From Lachnospiraceae bacterium AC2028 (GTDB lineage Bacteria > Bacillota > Clostridia > Lachnospirales > Lachnospiraceae): DNA of 64,000 bases. The first letter of the stretch is position 1. Every line of letters begins with the position of its first letter. The stretch is from NCBI GenBank assembly GCA_000702685.1, contig JNJD01000008.1, positions 137,223-201,222 of the forward strand, read 5' to 3'. The notes below the pieces were generated by a model. It saw only the letters and a list, made by a program, of their open reading frames with translations, ran no database searches and was not told the DNA's origin. Positions 1 through 8,638 of this stretch are shown in pieces. The position numbers and the translations under genes were made by a program.

Positions 1-292
1 AATACTCAAGGAAGAGAATGCCGACGGCTCCGTATACAGCAGGGAATATCTTGAAGAACAGGGAATTACCGAGGAGTATCACATAGAAGGAGATGCGGGA
101 ACATATACCTGCCACCTTCTCGGACAGGAGATCACCTTCGATATCACTGTTGTCGATAACGGAAAAGGGTCATATGATTTTATGATCGGAGAAATTCTTT
201 TCCAGAGTGTGACATTTAAAGGCAATACGTTCTATTATGTCATAGGTGAGGGCAGTGATGCCCAGACCTTTGTTTTTGAAAGAAAAAAGTAG
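1..292 (+). CDS. 3' end of an unrecognised gene (5' truncated by window)
   Basis: An open frame enters from the left edge and stops with TAG at 290-292, giving about 96 C-terminal residues. The fragment is acidic and rich in beta-prone stretches (for example ITFDITVVDNGKGSYDF). It has no membrane segment and ends in a basic FERKK tail. I recognise no family. It could be the end of a lipocalin-like or DUF-type secreted domain, but the missing N-terminus prevents any assignment. The thioesterase gene follows 29 bp later on the same strand. Confidence 0.6.
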   Translation, partial: ILKEENADGSVYSREYLEEQGITEEYHIEGDAGTYTCHLLGQEITFDITVVDNGKGSYDFMIGEILFQSVTFKGNTFYYVIGEGSDAQTFVFERKK

Positions 293-321
293 CGCGATAT
301 GCGGTATAAGGAGTTACAATA

Positions 322-717
322 ATGGAATTCACTTCGCTCGAAGAAGTAAGAGAGTATTTTAAGAACGACAGATTTGCCACAAATGCCGGCATGCAGGTTG
401 ATTCTTTTTCCGATGATGAAGTCATTTGCAGTGTTGAACTGACCGACGATCATAGGAATGCCAACGGAGGGATAATGGGCGGTGCGATCTTTACACTGGC
501 GGATCTTGCCTTTGCGGTATTGGTCAATAACATTCATAAGCCGTCCGTTGCTGCCCAGGTCAGCATCAATTATCTGTCGGCCGCAAAGGGAACCAGGCTT
601 TTTGCAAGCTCAAAATGCATCAAGACCGGACGCAGCACCACCGTCGCAAGCGTTGATGTTTACGATGAACTCGGAACTAAAGTGGCACTGTTCACCGGAA
701 CTGCGTTCAAGTTATAA
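322..717 (+). CDS. PaaI/hotdog-fold thioesterase
   Basis: 131 residues, a single hotdog domain of the PaaI/YbgC thioesterase type that hydrolyses acyl- or aryl-CoA thioesters in the cytoplasm. The family core is visible: RNANGGIMGGAIFTLADLAF matches the HxxxxGGxxxxLAD signature, with N where many members have H at the first position. The second half holds the usual SINYLSAAKGTRLFASS strand pair. The start is supported by AAGGAG about 8 bases upstream. The substrate cannot be read from the sequence. No neighbour suggests a specific pathway. Confidence 0.85.
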   Translation: MEFTSLEEVREYFKNDRFATNAGMQVDSFSDDEVICSVELTDDHRNANGGIMGGAIFTLADLAFAVLVNNIHKPSVAAQVSINYLSAAKGTRLFASSKCIKTGRSTTVASVDVYDELGTKVALFTGTAFKL

Positions 718-754
718 GTATCGGACGTGAGGCTTTTTGCATCACTGAAAAGAT

Positions 755-1021
755 ATGGAAAACAGAGGAAGATTACCGAATCCTGCCGCTGAAAAGAGAC
801 AGGAGAAAAGTGAAGAAAAACTCGGCGGAGCAGTGATGGGGATCCTGTGGATCTTCGTTGCCGTAAGAAGGATCGCGATAGTTACCGTGATCGCTCTTCC
901 CATACTCTGGCTGCTTCATAAGCCGCTCTGGATCGCACCGGTCATAGGAGTGGTCGTATATATCATCTGGAGGATCATCTGGAGGGCTTTCTGGAAATTC
1001 ATTCACTGGTCGCAGAAATAA
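755..1021 (+). CDS. small two-helix membrane protein of unknown function
   Basis: 88 residues. A charged N-terminus (about residues 1-25, rich in E, K and R) is followed by two hydrophobic segments at roughly 27-53 and 57-76, the second rich in Trp (IIWRIIWRAFWKFIHW). The shine-dalgarno is weak. The gene sits 37 bp after the thioesterase and 10 bp before the macro-domain gene, so co-transcription is likely. I recognise no family. Confidence 0.6.
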   Translation: MENRGRLPNPAAEKRQEKSEEKLGGAVMGILWIFVAVRRIAIVTVIALPILWLLHKPLWIAPVIGVVVYIIWRIIWRAFWKFIHWSQK

Positions 1022-1031
1022 AGGAGGCTTT

Positions 1032-1556
1032 ATGAGCAGGATAGAACTTGTAAATGCATCATGTGCCGATCTCGAAGTTGACGCAGTCGTAAATGCGGCC
1101 AATAAATATCTTCGCGCGGGCGGAGGTATCTGCGGGGTCATCTTTCAGCAGGCCGGACCTCTGGAACTGATCGATGCGTGCAGAAAGCATAAGACTCCTC
1201 TTAACGACGGTGATGCCGTCATCACTCCCTCTTTTAACATGACAAATTGCAAAGCAATCATTCACGCCGTAGGCCCCGACTTCAGAGTTACTCCGGATGC
1301 CTTTGACGAGCTTTGCGATGCTTACTATAATTCGCTTGTTGTGCTTGTCGAAAACGGTTACCACAGTATTTCTTTTCCGCTCATAAGCGCGGGGATATTC
1401 TCCGGAGACCTTGACGAGCCTGCTGCTGAGTCCGCAAGGCAGTGCCTCAGGGCATACGAGAGATTTAATGCCGAACATCCGAATGCGGATATCGATGTGA
1501 AGCTGTGCGCATTTACAACACGCGAGATGGCTGAAGCACGAAGAATCATTGATTGA
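1032..1556 (+). CDS. macro-domain protein (ADP-ribose-binding / deacetylase-like)
   Basis: 174 residues, a single macro domain of the YmdB/Af1521 type. The binding-site hallmark VDAVVNAANKYLRAGGGI and the phosphate-loop-like LISAGIFSGDL (around residues 116-126) are both present. Family members bind ADP-ribose and often remove O-acetyl or ADP-ribosyl groups. The Asn and the glycine-rich loop needed for this are retained, so activity is plausible. RBS AAGGAGG lies just before the ATG. A GTGAACG/CGTTCAC palindrome begins immediately after the stop codon. Confidence 0.85.
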   Translation: MSRIELVNASCADLEVDAVVNAANKYLRAGGGICGVIFQQAGPLELIDACRKHKTPLNDGDAVITPSFNMTNCKAIIHAVGPDFRVTPDAFDELCDAYYNSLVVLVENGYHSISFPLISAGIFSGDLDEPAAESARQCLRAYERFNAEHPNADIDVKLCAFTTREMAEARRIID

Positions 1557-1584
1557 GTGAACGTTGGAGTTCTTCTTCGTTCAC
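1557..1584. repeat. palindromic intergenic repeat, GTGAACG/CGTTCAC type (copy 1)
   Basis: Arms GTGAACG (1557-1563) and CGTTCAC (1578-1584) flank 14 bases that include GTTC. The 28-base layout closely matches the 29-base element at 56176-56204, so this looks like a degraded member of the same dispersed family. It lies between the macro-domain stop and the response-regulator RBS. Confidence 0.55.
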
Positions 1585-1595
1585 AGGAGTAATAC

Positions 1596-2300
1596 ATGAA
1601 CATTTTTCTTCTTGAAGACGATGATGCGATAGGGATGGGCCTTAAATATTCCCTTGAAAAGGAAGGCTATGAGACCGTTCTTTCGAAGAGCGTAAAGGAT
1701 GCGCTTTCAAGGGTTAAGAAGGATGACTTCGATCTGTACATTCTCGATATAAATCTTCCCGACGGAAACGGATATGATGTCTGCAAAGCGGTAAAAGATA
1801 AGGGTGACCTCCCCGTGATATTTCTTACGGCAAGCGATGCGGAGGTCAGTGTCGTAATGGGACTTGAGATGGGTGCGGATGATTATATCTGCAAGCCCTT
1901 CAGGGTTAACGAGCTTATGGCGAGGATCAAGACCGTCTTAAGGCGCAGTTCAAGATCATCGGTTGCAGATGCCCGCGATGCCGAAGGCGTGATCGAGATC
2001 CGCAACATCAGGATCCACACCGCAGGTGCCAGGGTCACCTGCGTAAAAGAAAACGGAAATGAAGAGCAGGTAGAACTTACTGCTCTCGAATACCGCCTGC
2101 TTCTTGCTTTTTGCTCAAACCGCGGAGTGGTCATGTCGAGAACAAAACTTCTTGAGGATATGTGGGATGTGAGCGGGGATTTTGTCAATGACAACACGCT
2201 TACCGTTTACATTAAGAGACTGAGGGACAAGATAGAAGAAGATCCCGCAGATCCGAAGATCATAAAGACGGTGAGAGGACTCGGATATATCGTCGAATAG
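1596..2300 (+). CDS. OmpR/PhoB-family response regulator
   Basis: 234 residues. The N-terminal receiver domain (about 1-120) has the acidic pocket EDDD, the phosphoacceptor Asp in LDINLPDG (about residue 51) and the conserved Lys in CKPF. A C-terminal winged-helix domain (about 135-234) ends in the typical TVRGLGYIVE. It lies 14 bp upstream of a histidine kinase gene and is followed by an ABC transporter whose promoter carries TTACA-N4-TGTAA, the binding-site type described for BceR regulators. It is therefore probably the activator of that transporter. Confidence 0.92.
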   Translation: MNIFLLEDDDAIGMGLKYSLEKEGYETVLSKSVKDALSRVKKDDFDLYILDINLPDGNGYDVCKAVKDKGDLPVIFLTASDAEVSVVMGLEMGADDYICKPFRVNELMARIKTVLRRSSRSSVADARDAEGVIEIRNIRIHTAGARVTCVKENGNEEQVELTALEYRLLLAFCSNRGVVMSRTKLLEDMWDVSGDFVNDNTLTVYIKRLRDKIEEDPADPKIIKTVRGLGYIVE

Positions 2301-2314
2301 CGGAGACTTATTTA

Positions 2315-3313
2315 ATGCTTAAGAACAGGGAATTCAAACGCATGATGATCGCAGCAGCCTGCCTTACGGTTGCTGCGTCTGTATGTGCGAGTATTTTACT
2401 CGGATGGATCGCAATTGTCATAACCTTCCTTCCGGGAGCTGCGATCATTGCAATGTATTATTATTTTACGAAGAAGAGGTATGAGGATATAGCGGAGCTT
2501 GATTCGTATCTTGTCAAGGTCCTTGCCGGCGGAGAAGCTCCGGATATCAATGACCAGCAGGAGGGAGAACTCTCGATCCTGAGGAACAACATCTATAAGG
2601 TGACCACCACTCTTTATTACCAGAAGGAACTTCTTGAGGGTGATAAGAAGGCTCTTTCGGATGCGATCGCTGATATCTCGCACCAGCTCAAAACACCTCT
2701 TACATCCATGATGGTGATGAATGATCTGCTCGGATCCGAAGACGATCCCGAAAAGCGTGCGGAGTTTTTAAAGACCCAGTCAGGACAGCTTGACCGGATG
2801 AACTGGCTTGTGCAGACACTCCTGAAATTGTCGAAGATAGATGCCGGCACGATCGTGATGAAGCCTGAAGAAGTGCTCGCAAAGCCCCTGATCTCCGAGA
2901 TCATAAAACCCTTCGAAGTACAGATGGATATAAAGAATATCGAATGCGGCATTTCAACCGGTGACTTTGTTATAAAGTGTGACAGGAACTGGACTGTCGA
3001 GGCTGTACAGAACATCATCAAGAACTGCATTGAGCATATGGAAGAGGGCGGAAGACTGGACATTACCTGCGAAGAAACAAATCTCTTCACCCAGATAGTG
3101 ATAAAGGATACCGGCTGCGGCATCGCAGAGGAAGATATACCGCACATATTCGAAAGATTCTATAAGGGAAAGAATGCGGGCAAGGACAGTGTGGGAATAG
3201 GCCTTGCACTCGCGAAATCCATCATGGAAGGCCAGCACGGTGATATCCTCGTATCCAGCAAAGAGGGCGAGGGAACCGAGTTTAGGGTCAGATTCTATAA
3301 GACGATCGTCTAA
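2315..3313 (+). CDS. BceS-like intramembrane-sensing histidine kinase
   Basis: 332 residues. Two closely spaced membrane helices at about 10-32 and 35-55 leave almost no extracellular loop, the layout of intramembrane-sensing kinases such as BceS. The phosphoacceptor region DISHQLKTPLTS is followed by an N box (NIIKNCIEHM) and G boxes (KDTGCGI, VGIGLAL). Kinases of this type usually do not bind ligand themselves but monitor a partner FtsX-type ABC transporter, which is encoded directly downstream. The partner regulator overlaps in function and is 14 bp upstream. Confidence 0.9.
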   Translation: MLKNREFKRMMIAAACLTVAASVCASILLGWIAIVITFLPGAAIIAMYYYFTKKRYEDIAELDSYLVKVLAGGEAPDINDQQEGELSILRNNIYKVTTTLYYQKELLEGDKKALSDAIADISHQLKTPLTSMMVMNDLLGSEDDPEKRAEFLKTQSGQLDRMNWLVQTLLKLSKIDAGTIVMKPEEVLAKPLISEIIKPFEVQMDIKNIECGISTGDFVIKCDRNWTVEAVQNIIKNCIEHMEEGGRLDITCEETNLFTQIVIKDTGCGIAEEDIPHIFERFYKGKNAGKDSVGIGLALAKSIMEGQHGDILVSSKEGEGTEFRVRFYKTIV

Positions 3314-3314
3314 T

Positions 3315-3330
3315 ATTACAAAATTGTAAT
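3315..3330. promoter_or_regulatory. BceR-type operator (inverted repeat)
   Basis: ATTACAAAATTGTAAT is an inverted repeat with 7-base arms. Its core TTACA-AAAT-TGTAA fits the TnACA-N4-TGTAA site described for BceR-like regulators. It starts two bases after the kinase stop and ends 4 bases before a candidate -35, the position expected for an activator site on the transporter promoter. Confidence 0.6.
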
Positions 3331-3334
3331 AAAA

Positions 3335-3363
3335 TAGTCACTTGACAGTAAGACTCGTATATT
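3335..3363 (+). promoter_or_regulatory. candidate promoter of the ABC transporter
   Basis: TAGTCA (3335-3340), 17 bases, TATATT (3358-3363). The -35 is weak, as expected for an activator-dependent promoter. A consensus TTGACA at 3342 has no -10 at a usual distance. Confidence 0.4.
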
Positions 3364-3431
3364 ACTCTTTTCTCAGAAACGAAAAAGAGTTTGCAATGAA
3401 AAGCAACTCCGTGAGAAAGGAGATAATTTTA

Positions 3432-4127
3432 ATGAAAATTCTTGAGATCAAAAATCTTTGTAAAGTATACGGTAGCGGTGAGACAAGAGTCGATGCTCTT
3501 AAGGACGTTACCTTCGATGTAGAGCAGGGAGAGTTTGTTGCAATTGTTGGTCCCTCCGGATCCGGCAAATCGACTCTTATGCACATCCTCGGCGGAGTCG
3601 ATGTTCCCACTTCGGGTATCGTTAACATCGCGGGAACCGATATCGGACAGCTTGACGAGACCAAGCTTGCAATCTTCCGCAGAAGAAACATCGGACTTAT
3701 CTATCAGTTCTATAATCTCATTCCCATCCTTAACGTAGAAGAGAATATGACACTTCCAATTCTGCTCGACGGAAAAAAGCCCGACAAAAAGCTTTTGGAT
3801 GATATCGTGGAAAAGCTCGGAATGAAGGACAGACTTGCACATCTTCCGAACCAGCTTTCCGGAGGACAGCAGCAGAGAGTATCCATCGGACGTGCTCTCA
3901 TGAACCATCCCGCACTTCTGCTTGCGGATGAGCCCACCGGTAACCTCGATTCCGAAAACAGCAAGGAGATAATCTCTCTTTTACGTAAGTTTAACAAAGA
4001 AAACAATCAGACCGTCATCATCATCACACATGATGAAAGGATCGCGCTTTCCGCAGACAGGGTCATCACTATCGAGGACGGCCGTATCACCAGGGATTCC
4101 AAGGGATCGGGGGTGATGGCTGAATGA
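3432..4127 (+). CDS. ABC transporter ATP-binding protein (LolD/MacB/BceA class)
   Basis: 231 residues. Walker [10 protein letters not shown] is at about 40-48, followed by the Q loop (YQFYNL), signature LSGGQQQR, Walker [14 protein letters not shown] and the switch His in ITHDE. I chose the ATG at 3432 because AAAGGAGA precedes it; the open frame extends 30 codons further upstream but without an RBS. The gene overlaps the permease gene by 4 bp (ATGA). It energises the FtsX-type permease encoded next. In BceAB-like systems such pairs give resistance to cell-wall-active peptides, which is the likely but unproven role here. Confidence 0.92.
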   Translation: MKILEIKNLCKVYGSGETRVDALKDVTFDVEQGEFVAIVGPSGSGKSTLMHILGGVDVPTSGIVNIAGTDIGQLDETKLAIFRRRNIGLIYQFYNLIPILNVEENMTLPILLDGKKPDKKLLDDIVEKLGMKDRLAHLPNQLSGGQQQRVSIGRALMNHPALLLADEPTGNLDSENSKEIISLLRKFNKENNQTVIIITHDERIALSADRVITIEDGRITRDSKGSGVMAE

Positions 4128-6697
4128 ACATCGTAAATAAACTTACAGTAAGACATCTTCTCGGAAACAAGAAGAGGTCTGTCGTAACCATACTGGGTAT
4201 TGCTGTTTCGACTTCACTTATCAGTGCGATACTGCTCGGCATCTTTTCTTTCTTCAGTTACTTCGGAACGATCGAAAAGTACAGAAGCGGAGATATCGTT
4301 GCAACATTCTGTGATCTTACACCGGAACAGGTAAATGCCCTTGTAAACGATGACAACATTTCCATGGTCGGCGTGATCAATACCGATGCTACCATAAGCG
4401 GCGTAAGGCTTGATAACGGACTTGAAGACAGATTCAGGATAGGAAATGTCGCACATGTAGGGCTCGATTATTTTTCCCAGAGAGTTGTATGCGATTACGA
4501 GGGAACATTTCCCACTTCTTCCGATGAAGCAGCCGTAGAGGCTCAGTTCCTTGAAGACAATCATCTGGATCTTAAGCCCGGTGACACCCTTACCTATGAA
4601 CAGGGCTACAGATATTTCACTGACGAAGATTCTCTCACCTATATGGCGGGAGCATATCAGTCAATAGAACAATTTGAATACTCTTCTACGGAAACTGTTA
4701 CTGTGACGGCGATCCTTCACGGAAATCGCCCCACAGGCGGATATGATATCTTACGCGGAATGGATCCGGGATTTTTCCCCGCTGTGGAAGATACCGATGT
4801 ATATATAACACTTAAGCATCCGGGTCCGGGTTCGCTCAAAGTTCTTAAAGGGATCGTATCGGATTACGGAATAGATGATTATTCTTTTGATTCGGAACTT
4901 CTCATAAGCTATTTTGCTTTTGAAGGAAGCGGCGGAGTCTACAGAAGATTCTTCATTCTTATGGCAATGGGACTTGCGATAGTCGTTGCAACGAGCGTTA
5001 TTCTCATCTATAACTCGATCGGAATGTCACTTACGGAAAGAATGCGCTATCTGGGAATGCTCGCAAGCGTCGGAGCCACCGCAAGACAGAAGAGAGCATC
5101 AATCTATTTTGAAGGACTTATCCTGGGAATCATCGGTATTCCTCTCGGACTTATCCTCGGATATATCGGCACCAAGGTTACACTGTATGTTCTCGGAAGC
5201 AGGATGATAAGCAACGGAATGATCATGGGTGTGGAAGGACTTTCGGGCGGTGTCCCGGTTGTTATAAAGCCTGAGGTGGTTCTTCTGATAATCCTCCTTG
5301 CAACGGTCACGATCCTGATCTCTTCTTTCACTCCGGCGATCAAGGCGGCAAGGGTAATGCCCATAGATGCACTCAGGGAAAGCAATGTCATCAAGGTCAA
5401 AGCAAAAAAGCTCCGTGTAAATCCTCTGATCCGCAAGATCTTCGGTTATGAAGGCGAGCTTGCTTACAAGAACATTAAGCGAAACGGTATCAAGGGCAAG
5501 GTAATAACCTTCACGATCTCCGCATCGGTCATTCTTTTCCTTACGGTCAGTTACTTCAGTGACTCGATAAACAGGGTCAACCGCTACGATTTCAGCCTTC
5601 CCTGCGAGCTCATGGTAACGTGTGCGTATGACGAAAGAGACGAAGTCCGCGGCATGCTTGAAAATACGGAAAAGATCGATAAGGTCTATTATGCGGATAT
5701 CCTCAATTACGCATTTAATCCGAATCCCGAAAGAGGTATCATAGTTGCCGATACCGCTGTCGCAGACCCTGCTTTCCGTAACGGTAAATTCAAGGATCTG
5801 TCACTTGATGACTTTACTCTTATCATTGTTGATGATGCAGACTTTGATAAGCTGCTTACAGACAACGGACTCGATGTTTCAAAGTATCATGACGGCACCC
5901 TGCGTGCGGTGGTATTAAACGACCTGTTCCGCGAAAAGCATCCCAGCGAGTTATTTAATGAAGGTATTATCGGACAGTACCTGCGCTACGATAGAACTGA
6001 AGGGTATCCTCCCGTTATCGAGATCGCGGATCTGGTGAAATATGAGAGCGGAAATTATCTCTTCGAGCTTTCTCCCAAGGGAAATGCCACAGCTTATGTT
6101 CCTGCATCGGAATATTATCCCAGAGCTTATGAGACGATAGGACCGGATTATCTTTCTTGTGAGTTCGGAGTTGAGACCGATCATCATGAAGAACTTGTCG
6201 ATGAGCTCTATGAGATGTTTGCGGAAGGCGATTATTCGCATTACAGCGTCTATGATATGGTCAATGCGTTTGAGGCGATGAACACCGTCACTCTCATGCT
6301 CAATACCGCAATGTACGGCTTTACCGCACTGCTTACGCTGATCGCGATAGCCAACATCATCAACACCATCTCCACCGGTATCATCTTAAGGAGAAAAGAA
6401 TTCGCGATGTACAGATCGGTCGGTCTTACAAGCGGAGGCTTCAAAAAGATGCTCAGGCTCGAAACTTTCCTTTACGGCATCAAAGCCATCCTTTACGGCA
6501 TACCCATCTCCCTCATCCTCTGCTACATGATGTACAGCTCCTTTAACGAAAAGCTCTTCACCTTCACCCCTGACTGGCTCATGATCATCATCGTAACGAT
6601 CGTCGTCTTCCTCGTCATCGCCCTCAGCATGGCCCTCAGCATCAATAAAATTAAGGACGACACCATTATTGAAGCCCTCAAGGAAGATGCAGTATAA
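4124..6697 (+). CDS. FtsX-type ABC transporter permease, two-repeat form
   Basis: 857 residues. There is an N-terminal helix (about 18-42), a large extracytoplasmic region (about 45-275), then three helices (about 277-410). The same pattern repeats in the second half: one helix (about 455-477), an external domain (about 480-720) and three final helices. Eight helices with two large external domains differ from BceB, which has ten helices and one large domain. The protein is therefore closer to the duplicated MacB/FtsX architecture, although the genetic setting is Bce-like. Both FtsX cores end in the usual KAARVMPIDALRES and KIKDDTIIEALKED motifs. Confidence 0.88.
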   Translation: MNIVNKLTVRHLLGNKKRSVVTILGIAVSTSLISAILLGIFSFFSYFGTIEKYRSGDIVATFCDLTPEQVNALVNDDNISMVGVINTDATISGVRLDNGLEDRFRIGNVAHVGLDYFSQRVVCDYEGTFPTSSDEAAVEAQFLEDNHLDLKPGDTLTYEQGYRYFTDEDSLTYMAGAYQSIEQFEYSSTETVTVTAILHGNRPTGGYDILRGMDPGFFPAVEDTDVYITLKHPGPGSLKVLKGIVSDYGIDDYSFDSELLISYFAFEGSGGVYRRFFILMAMGLAIVVATSVILIYNSIGMSLTERMRYLGMLASVGATARQKRASIYFEGLILGIIGIPLGLILGYIGTKVTLYVLGSRMISNGMIMGVEGLSGGVPVVIKPEVVLLIILLATVTILISSFTPAIKAARVMPIDALRESNVIKVKAKKLRVNPLIRKIFGYEGELAYKNIKRNGIKGKVITFTISASVILFLTVSYFSDSINRVNRYDFSLPCELMVTCAYDERDEVRGMLENTEKIDKVYYADILNYAFNPNPERGIIVADTAVADPAFRNGKFKDLSLDDFTLIIVDDADFDKLLTDNGLDVSKYHDGTLRAVVLNDLFREKHPSELFNEGIIGQYLRYDRTEGYPPVIEIADLVKYESGNYLFELSPKGNATAYVPASEYYPRAYETIGPDYLSCEFGVETDHHEELVDELYEMFAEGDYSHYSVYDMVNAFEAMNTVTLMLNTAMYGFTALLTLIAIANIINTISTGIILRRKEFAMYRSVGLTSGGFKKMLRLETFLYGIKAILYGIPISLILCYMMYSSFNEKLFTFTPDWLMIIIVTIVVFLVIALSMALSINKIKDDTIIEALKEDAV

Positions 6698-6698
6698 T
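6669..6698 (+). promoter_or_regulatory. candidate promoter for the Dabb gene inside the permease 3' end
   Basis: TTGAAG (6669-6674), 18 bases, TATAAT (6693-6698, overlapping the permease TAA). A transcript starting near 6705 would begin just before the hairpin at 6715-6745, making that hairpin the 5' end of the mRNA. Confidence 0.5.
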
Positions 6699-6710
6699 AC
6701 CTTATAACTT

Positions 6711-6761
6711 GGTCCACGGGTGACGCGAGAGCGGCAGGACCCGTGCTGTATTGTATAGGAG
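6711..6761 (+). promoter_or_regulatory. structured 5' leader with GGCAGGACCCG core (copy A)
   Basis: A hairpin with arms CACGGGT (6715-6721) and ACCCGTG (6739-6745) encloses a small CGC-GAGA-GCG stem with a GNRA-type loop (6724-6733) and the asymmetric stretch GCAGG. A very similar element precedes the Nudix gene at 35541. Both share GTC, ACGGGTG, GGCAGGACCCG and a following TGTAT...TATAGG. I do not recognise it as a known riboswitch. It ends at the Dabb gene RBS. Confidence 0.5.
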
Positions 6762-6767
6762 GTACAT

Positions 6768-7070
6768 ATGGTTAAACACGTAATAATCTGGACTTTAAAA
6801 GATGAGTACTCAGCTGACGAGAAGCGCAGAATCGCCGCAGAAATAAAAGAAGGCCTCGAAGGCCTGAAGGGTGTCGTTCCCGGCATCGTGGAGATCAAGG
6901 TGAACACAGACGGCCTCGCAAGCTCCAACGGTGACCTCATGCTCGACTCCGTATTTGAAAACGAGGATGCACTGAAAGGTTATTCAGTGCACCCTGCGCA
7001 TGTTGCCGTAGCTGACGGAAAGGTAAGACCTTTCGCCAAGATCAGAAGCTGCTTCGATTACGAAGTCTGA
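6768..7070 (+). CDS. Dabb-domain (stress-responsive A/B barrel) protein
   Basis: 100 residues, one Dabb domain. The N-terminal MVKHVIIWTLKD, the central PGIVEIKVNTDG and the C-terminal motif YSVHPAHVAVA are typical of this ferredoxin-like dimeric fold. Bacterial members have no agreed function. The RBS TAGGAGG is strong. The stop codon (7068-7070) directly abuts the stop of the convergent TraX gene (7071-7073), with no terminator visible between them. Confidence 0.85.
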   Translation: MVKHVIIWTLKDEYSADEKRRIAAEIKEGLEGLKGVVPGIVEIKVNTDGLASSNGDLMLDSVFENEDALKGYSVHPAHVAVADGKVRPFAKIRSCFDYEV

Positions 7071-7769
7071 TCAGGCGAATACGTATGCCTTCAGAGCCCA
7101 TAGTATCAAAAGATGCAGGGGATAGAAGACATAGAAGAACCATTTGTGGAATGCTTTTTTGCTGCCTGATTCTCCGTTGTAGAAATACATGAGGATCAGG
7201 GGCACCATAAATGCTCCGAGCTGGAAGATCGAACGTCTGAAGCCGCTGAAAAGACTGATCAGGATGACTTCGGAGGCAATAATGATGAAGAACGAAGCCC
7301 ACTTCTTCCTGTAATTGTCCCTGTAGATGAAGAGGAACAGAGGCCAGAGGATGTCAAATATCGGCCAGTCACCGAAGATCGACAGTATGCAGGCAACTAT
7401 GACAAGAATGACCTTGACTGCCTTCGGAAGATCTGTCTTATCCCACATGCAGAGTACGAGCAGTGCGAGGAACAGAGTATATATTACACCGAAGGTGGGA
7501 TAGTACCAGTATCCGGTCTCAAAAAGTGAGAACGGTATCCATGAGATGAGCGCGAATATGCCGAGGCGTATCGCGTATTTTTTTACGTTTCTCGTATGGA
7601 TGTATCCTTCATAGAGCATATAAGCCATCGTGGGACCCGTGAGCCTTCCGATGAAGTGCATGACCTGTCCGAGTACGCTTTCTGTCGGAACAAATGCCCA
7701 TCCGATGTGATCGATCAGCATCGCAACTATGGCAATGTACTTGAGAGCATTTCTGTTGATTACCTTCAT
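7071..7769 (-). CDS. TraX-family membrane protein (copy 1)
   Basis: 232 residues with about seven hydrophobic segments. The family core includes LIDHIGWAF near the N-terminus and the YEGYIHTRN plus RLGIFALIS block around residues 52-75. TraX was first known as the F-pilin acetylase; chromosomal Firmicute members are of unknown substrate. It is the last gene of a minus-strand run starting at the serine hydrolase, 6 bp after the DUF3021 gene. A second, N-terminally extended TraX protein is encoded at 51259-52389 and shares the HTRNMKKYLVRLGIFAL block. Confidence 0.85.
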   Translation of the reverse strand: MKVINRNALKYIAIVAMLIDHIGWAFVPTESVLGQVMHFIGRLTGPTMAYMLYEGYIHTRNVKKYAIRLGIFALISWIPFSLFETGYWYYPTFGVIYTLFLALLVLCMWDKTDLPKAVKVILVIVACILSIFGDWPIFDILWPLFLFIYRDNYRKKWASFFIIIASEVILISLFSGFRRSIFQLGAFMVPLILMYFYNGESGSKKAFHKWFFYVFYPLHLLILWALKAYVFA

Positions 7770-7775
7770 TTCTTT

Positions 7776-8198
7776 TTATTCCTTATGTTCTGTATTTTTA
7801 CCGGTCTGTTGATCTCTGGATAATCTGACCATTTCATTTATCGTCCTGATATCTTTTTCGGTCTTGATTAAATCCAGGAAATATAATACCACCGCAACGA
7901 TGCCGACGTATATAAAAACCATCCAGAAGTTTGAGGCATAAAACCAGCCGACGATAAATCCGAAGAGCATGACGACAATGCTTACCGCAAAGTACTTCAC
8001 TACGTAACTCAGAAGTATCGGAAGGTTCATCATTTCATCGATGAAATAATTCAGGGTTGAGACTATGAGTGCCAGGGCAGACAGCAGATAGACAAGCTTG
8101 ATCTCTGCCGTAAAGCCGACGACCATGATGGAAAAAGTAAATACCGTCAGTATCATAAGAGCCGCTATTATGCATGTGTCTCTGAGTATTTTTTTCAT
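7776..8198 (-). CDS. DUF3021-family membrane protein
   Basis: 140 residues with four predicted helices (about 8-30, 38-58, 66-88, 92-110) and a charged C-terminal tail. Length, topology and its 4-bp overlap with an upstream LytTR regulator gene match the widespread LytTR-DUF3021 pair. In that pair the membrane protein is thought to restrain or sense for the regulator. This inference rests mainly on context. Confidence 0.75.
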   Translation of the reverse strand: MKKILRDTCIIAALMILTVFTFSIMVVGFTAEIKLVYLLSALALIVSTLNYFIDEMMNLPILLSYVVKYFAVSIVVMLFGFIVGWFYASNFWMVFIYVGIVAVVLYFLDLIKTEKDIRTINEMVRLSRDQQTGKNTEHKE

Positions 8199-8638
8199 AA
8201 CAGTTTTCTCCTGAATATCTTCTTGATGTCCTGAAGGTATTTTCTCGAAACGATCAGTTTTTCTTCGTTATCCAGAACGGCTTCGAGGTGACTGTTCCTG
8301 ATCTGCATTATCTCTTTTAAATGTGTGACATTCATGAAACAGGTTCGAGATATCCTGACAAGATCAGTACCGTCTACGGAACCTTCTATATCGGTCATGC
8401 TGCCGTCATAGCGGTAGACATCGGTTTTGGTGTACAGGAATATCTTTCTTTCGACATTCTCGATGTAATAGATGTCCGAAAGATCTATGCTCACCGTTCT
8501 GCCTTCGGTCTTGCCGGTAAAGCAGATGCTCATGTTTTCAATTTTTCTGACCAGTGAATCAACCGAAGAGTCATATTCGGGATATTCGATTATGACCGTA
8601 AGCGGCTGATCCTTAACCTGTCTTTTTTCTACCCTCAT
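8195..8638 (-). CDS. LytTR-type DNA-binding regulator
   Basis: 147 residues. The C-terminal LytTR domain (about 45-145) is marked by DLSDIYYIENVERKIFLYT, RISRTCFMNVTHL and the basic VSRKYLQDIKK end. There is no receiver domain, so control probably comes from the DUF3021 partner whose gene overlaps by 4 bp. The start lies 26 bp inside the upstream serine hydrolase gene, with AAGG nine bases before the ATG. The set probably regulates its own operon. Confidence 0.88.
   Translation of the reverse strand: MRVEKRQVKDQPLTVIIEYPEYDSSVDSLVRKIENMSICFTGKTEGRTVSIDLSDIYYIENVERKIFLYTKTDVYRYDGSMTDIEGSVDGTDLVRISRTCFMNVTHLKEIMQIRNSHLEAVLDNEEKLIVSRKYLQDIKKIFRRKLL

Noticed and set aside
3342-3363. TTGACA at 3342 as the -35 of the ABC transporter promoter
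   Set aside because: The nearest -10 (TATATT) is only 10 bases away, too close for sigma-A. The pairing TAGTCA-17-TATATT is preferred.
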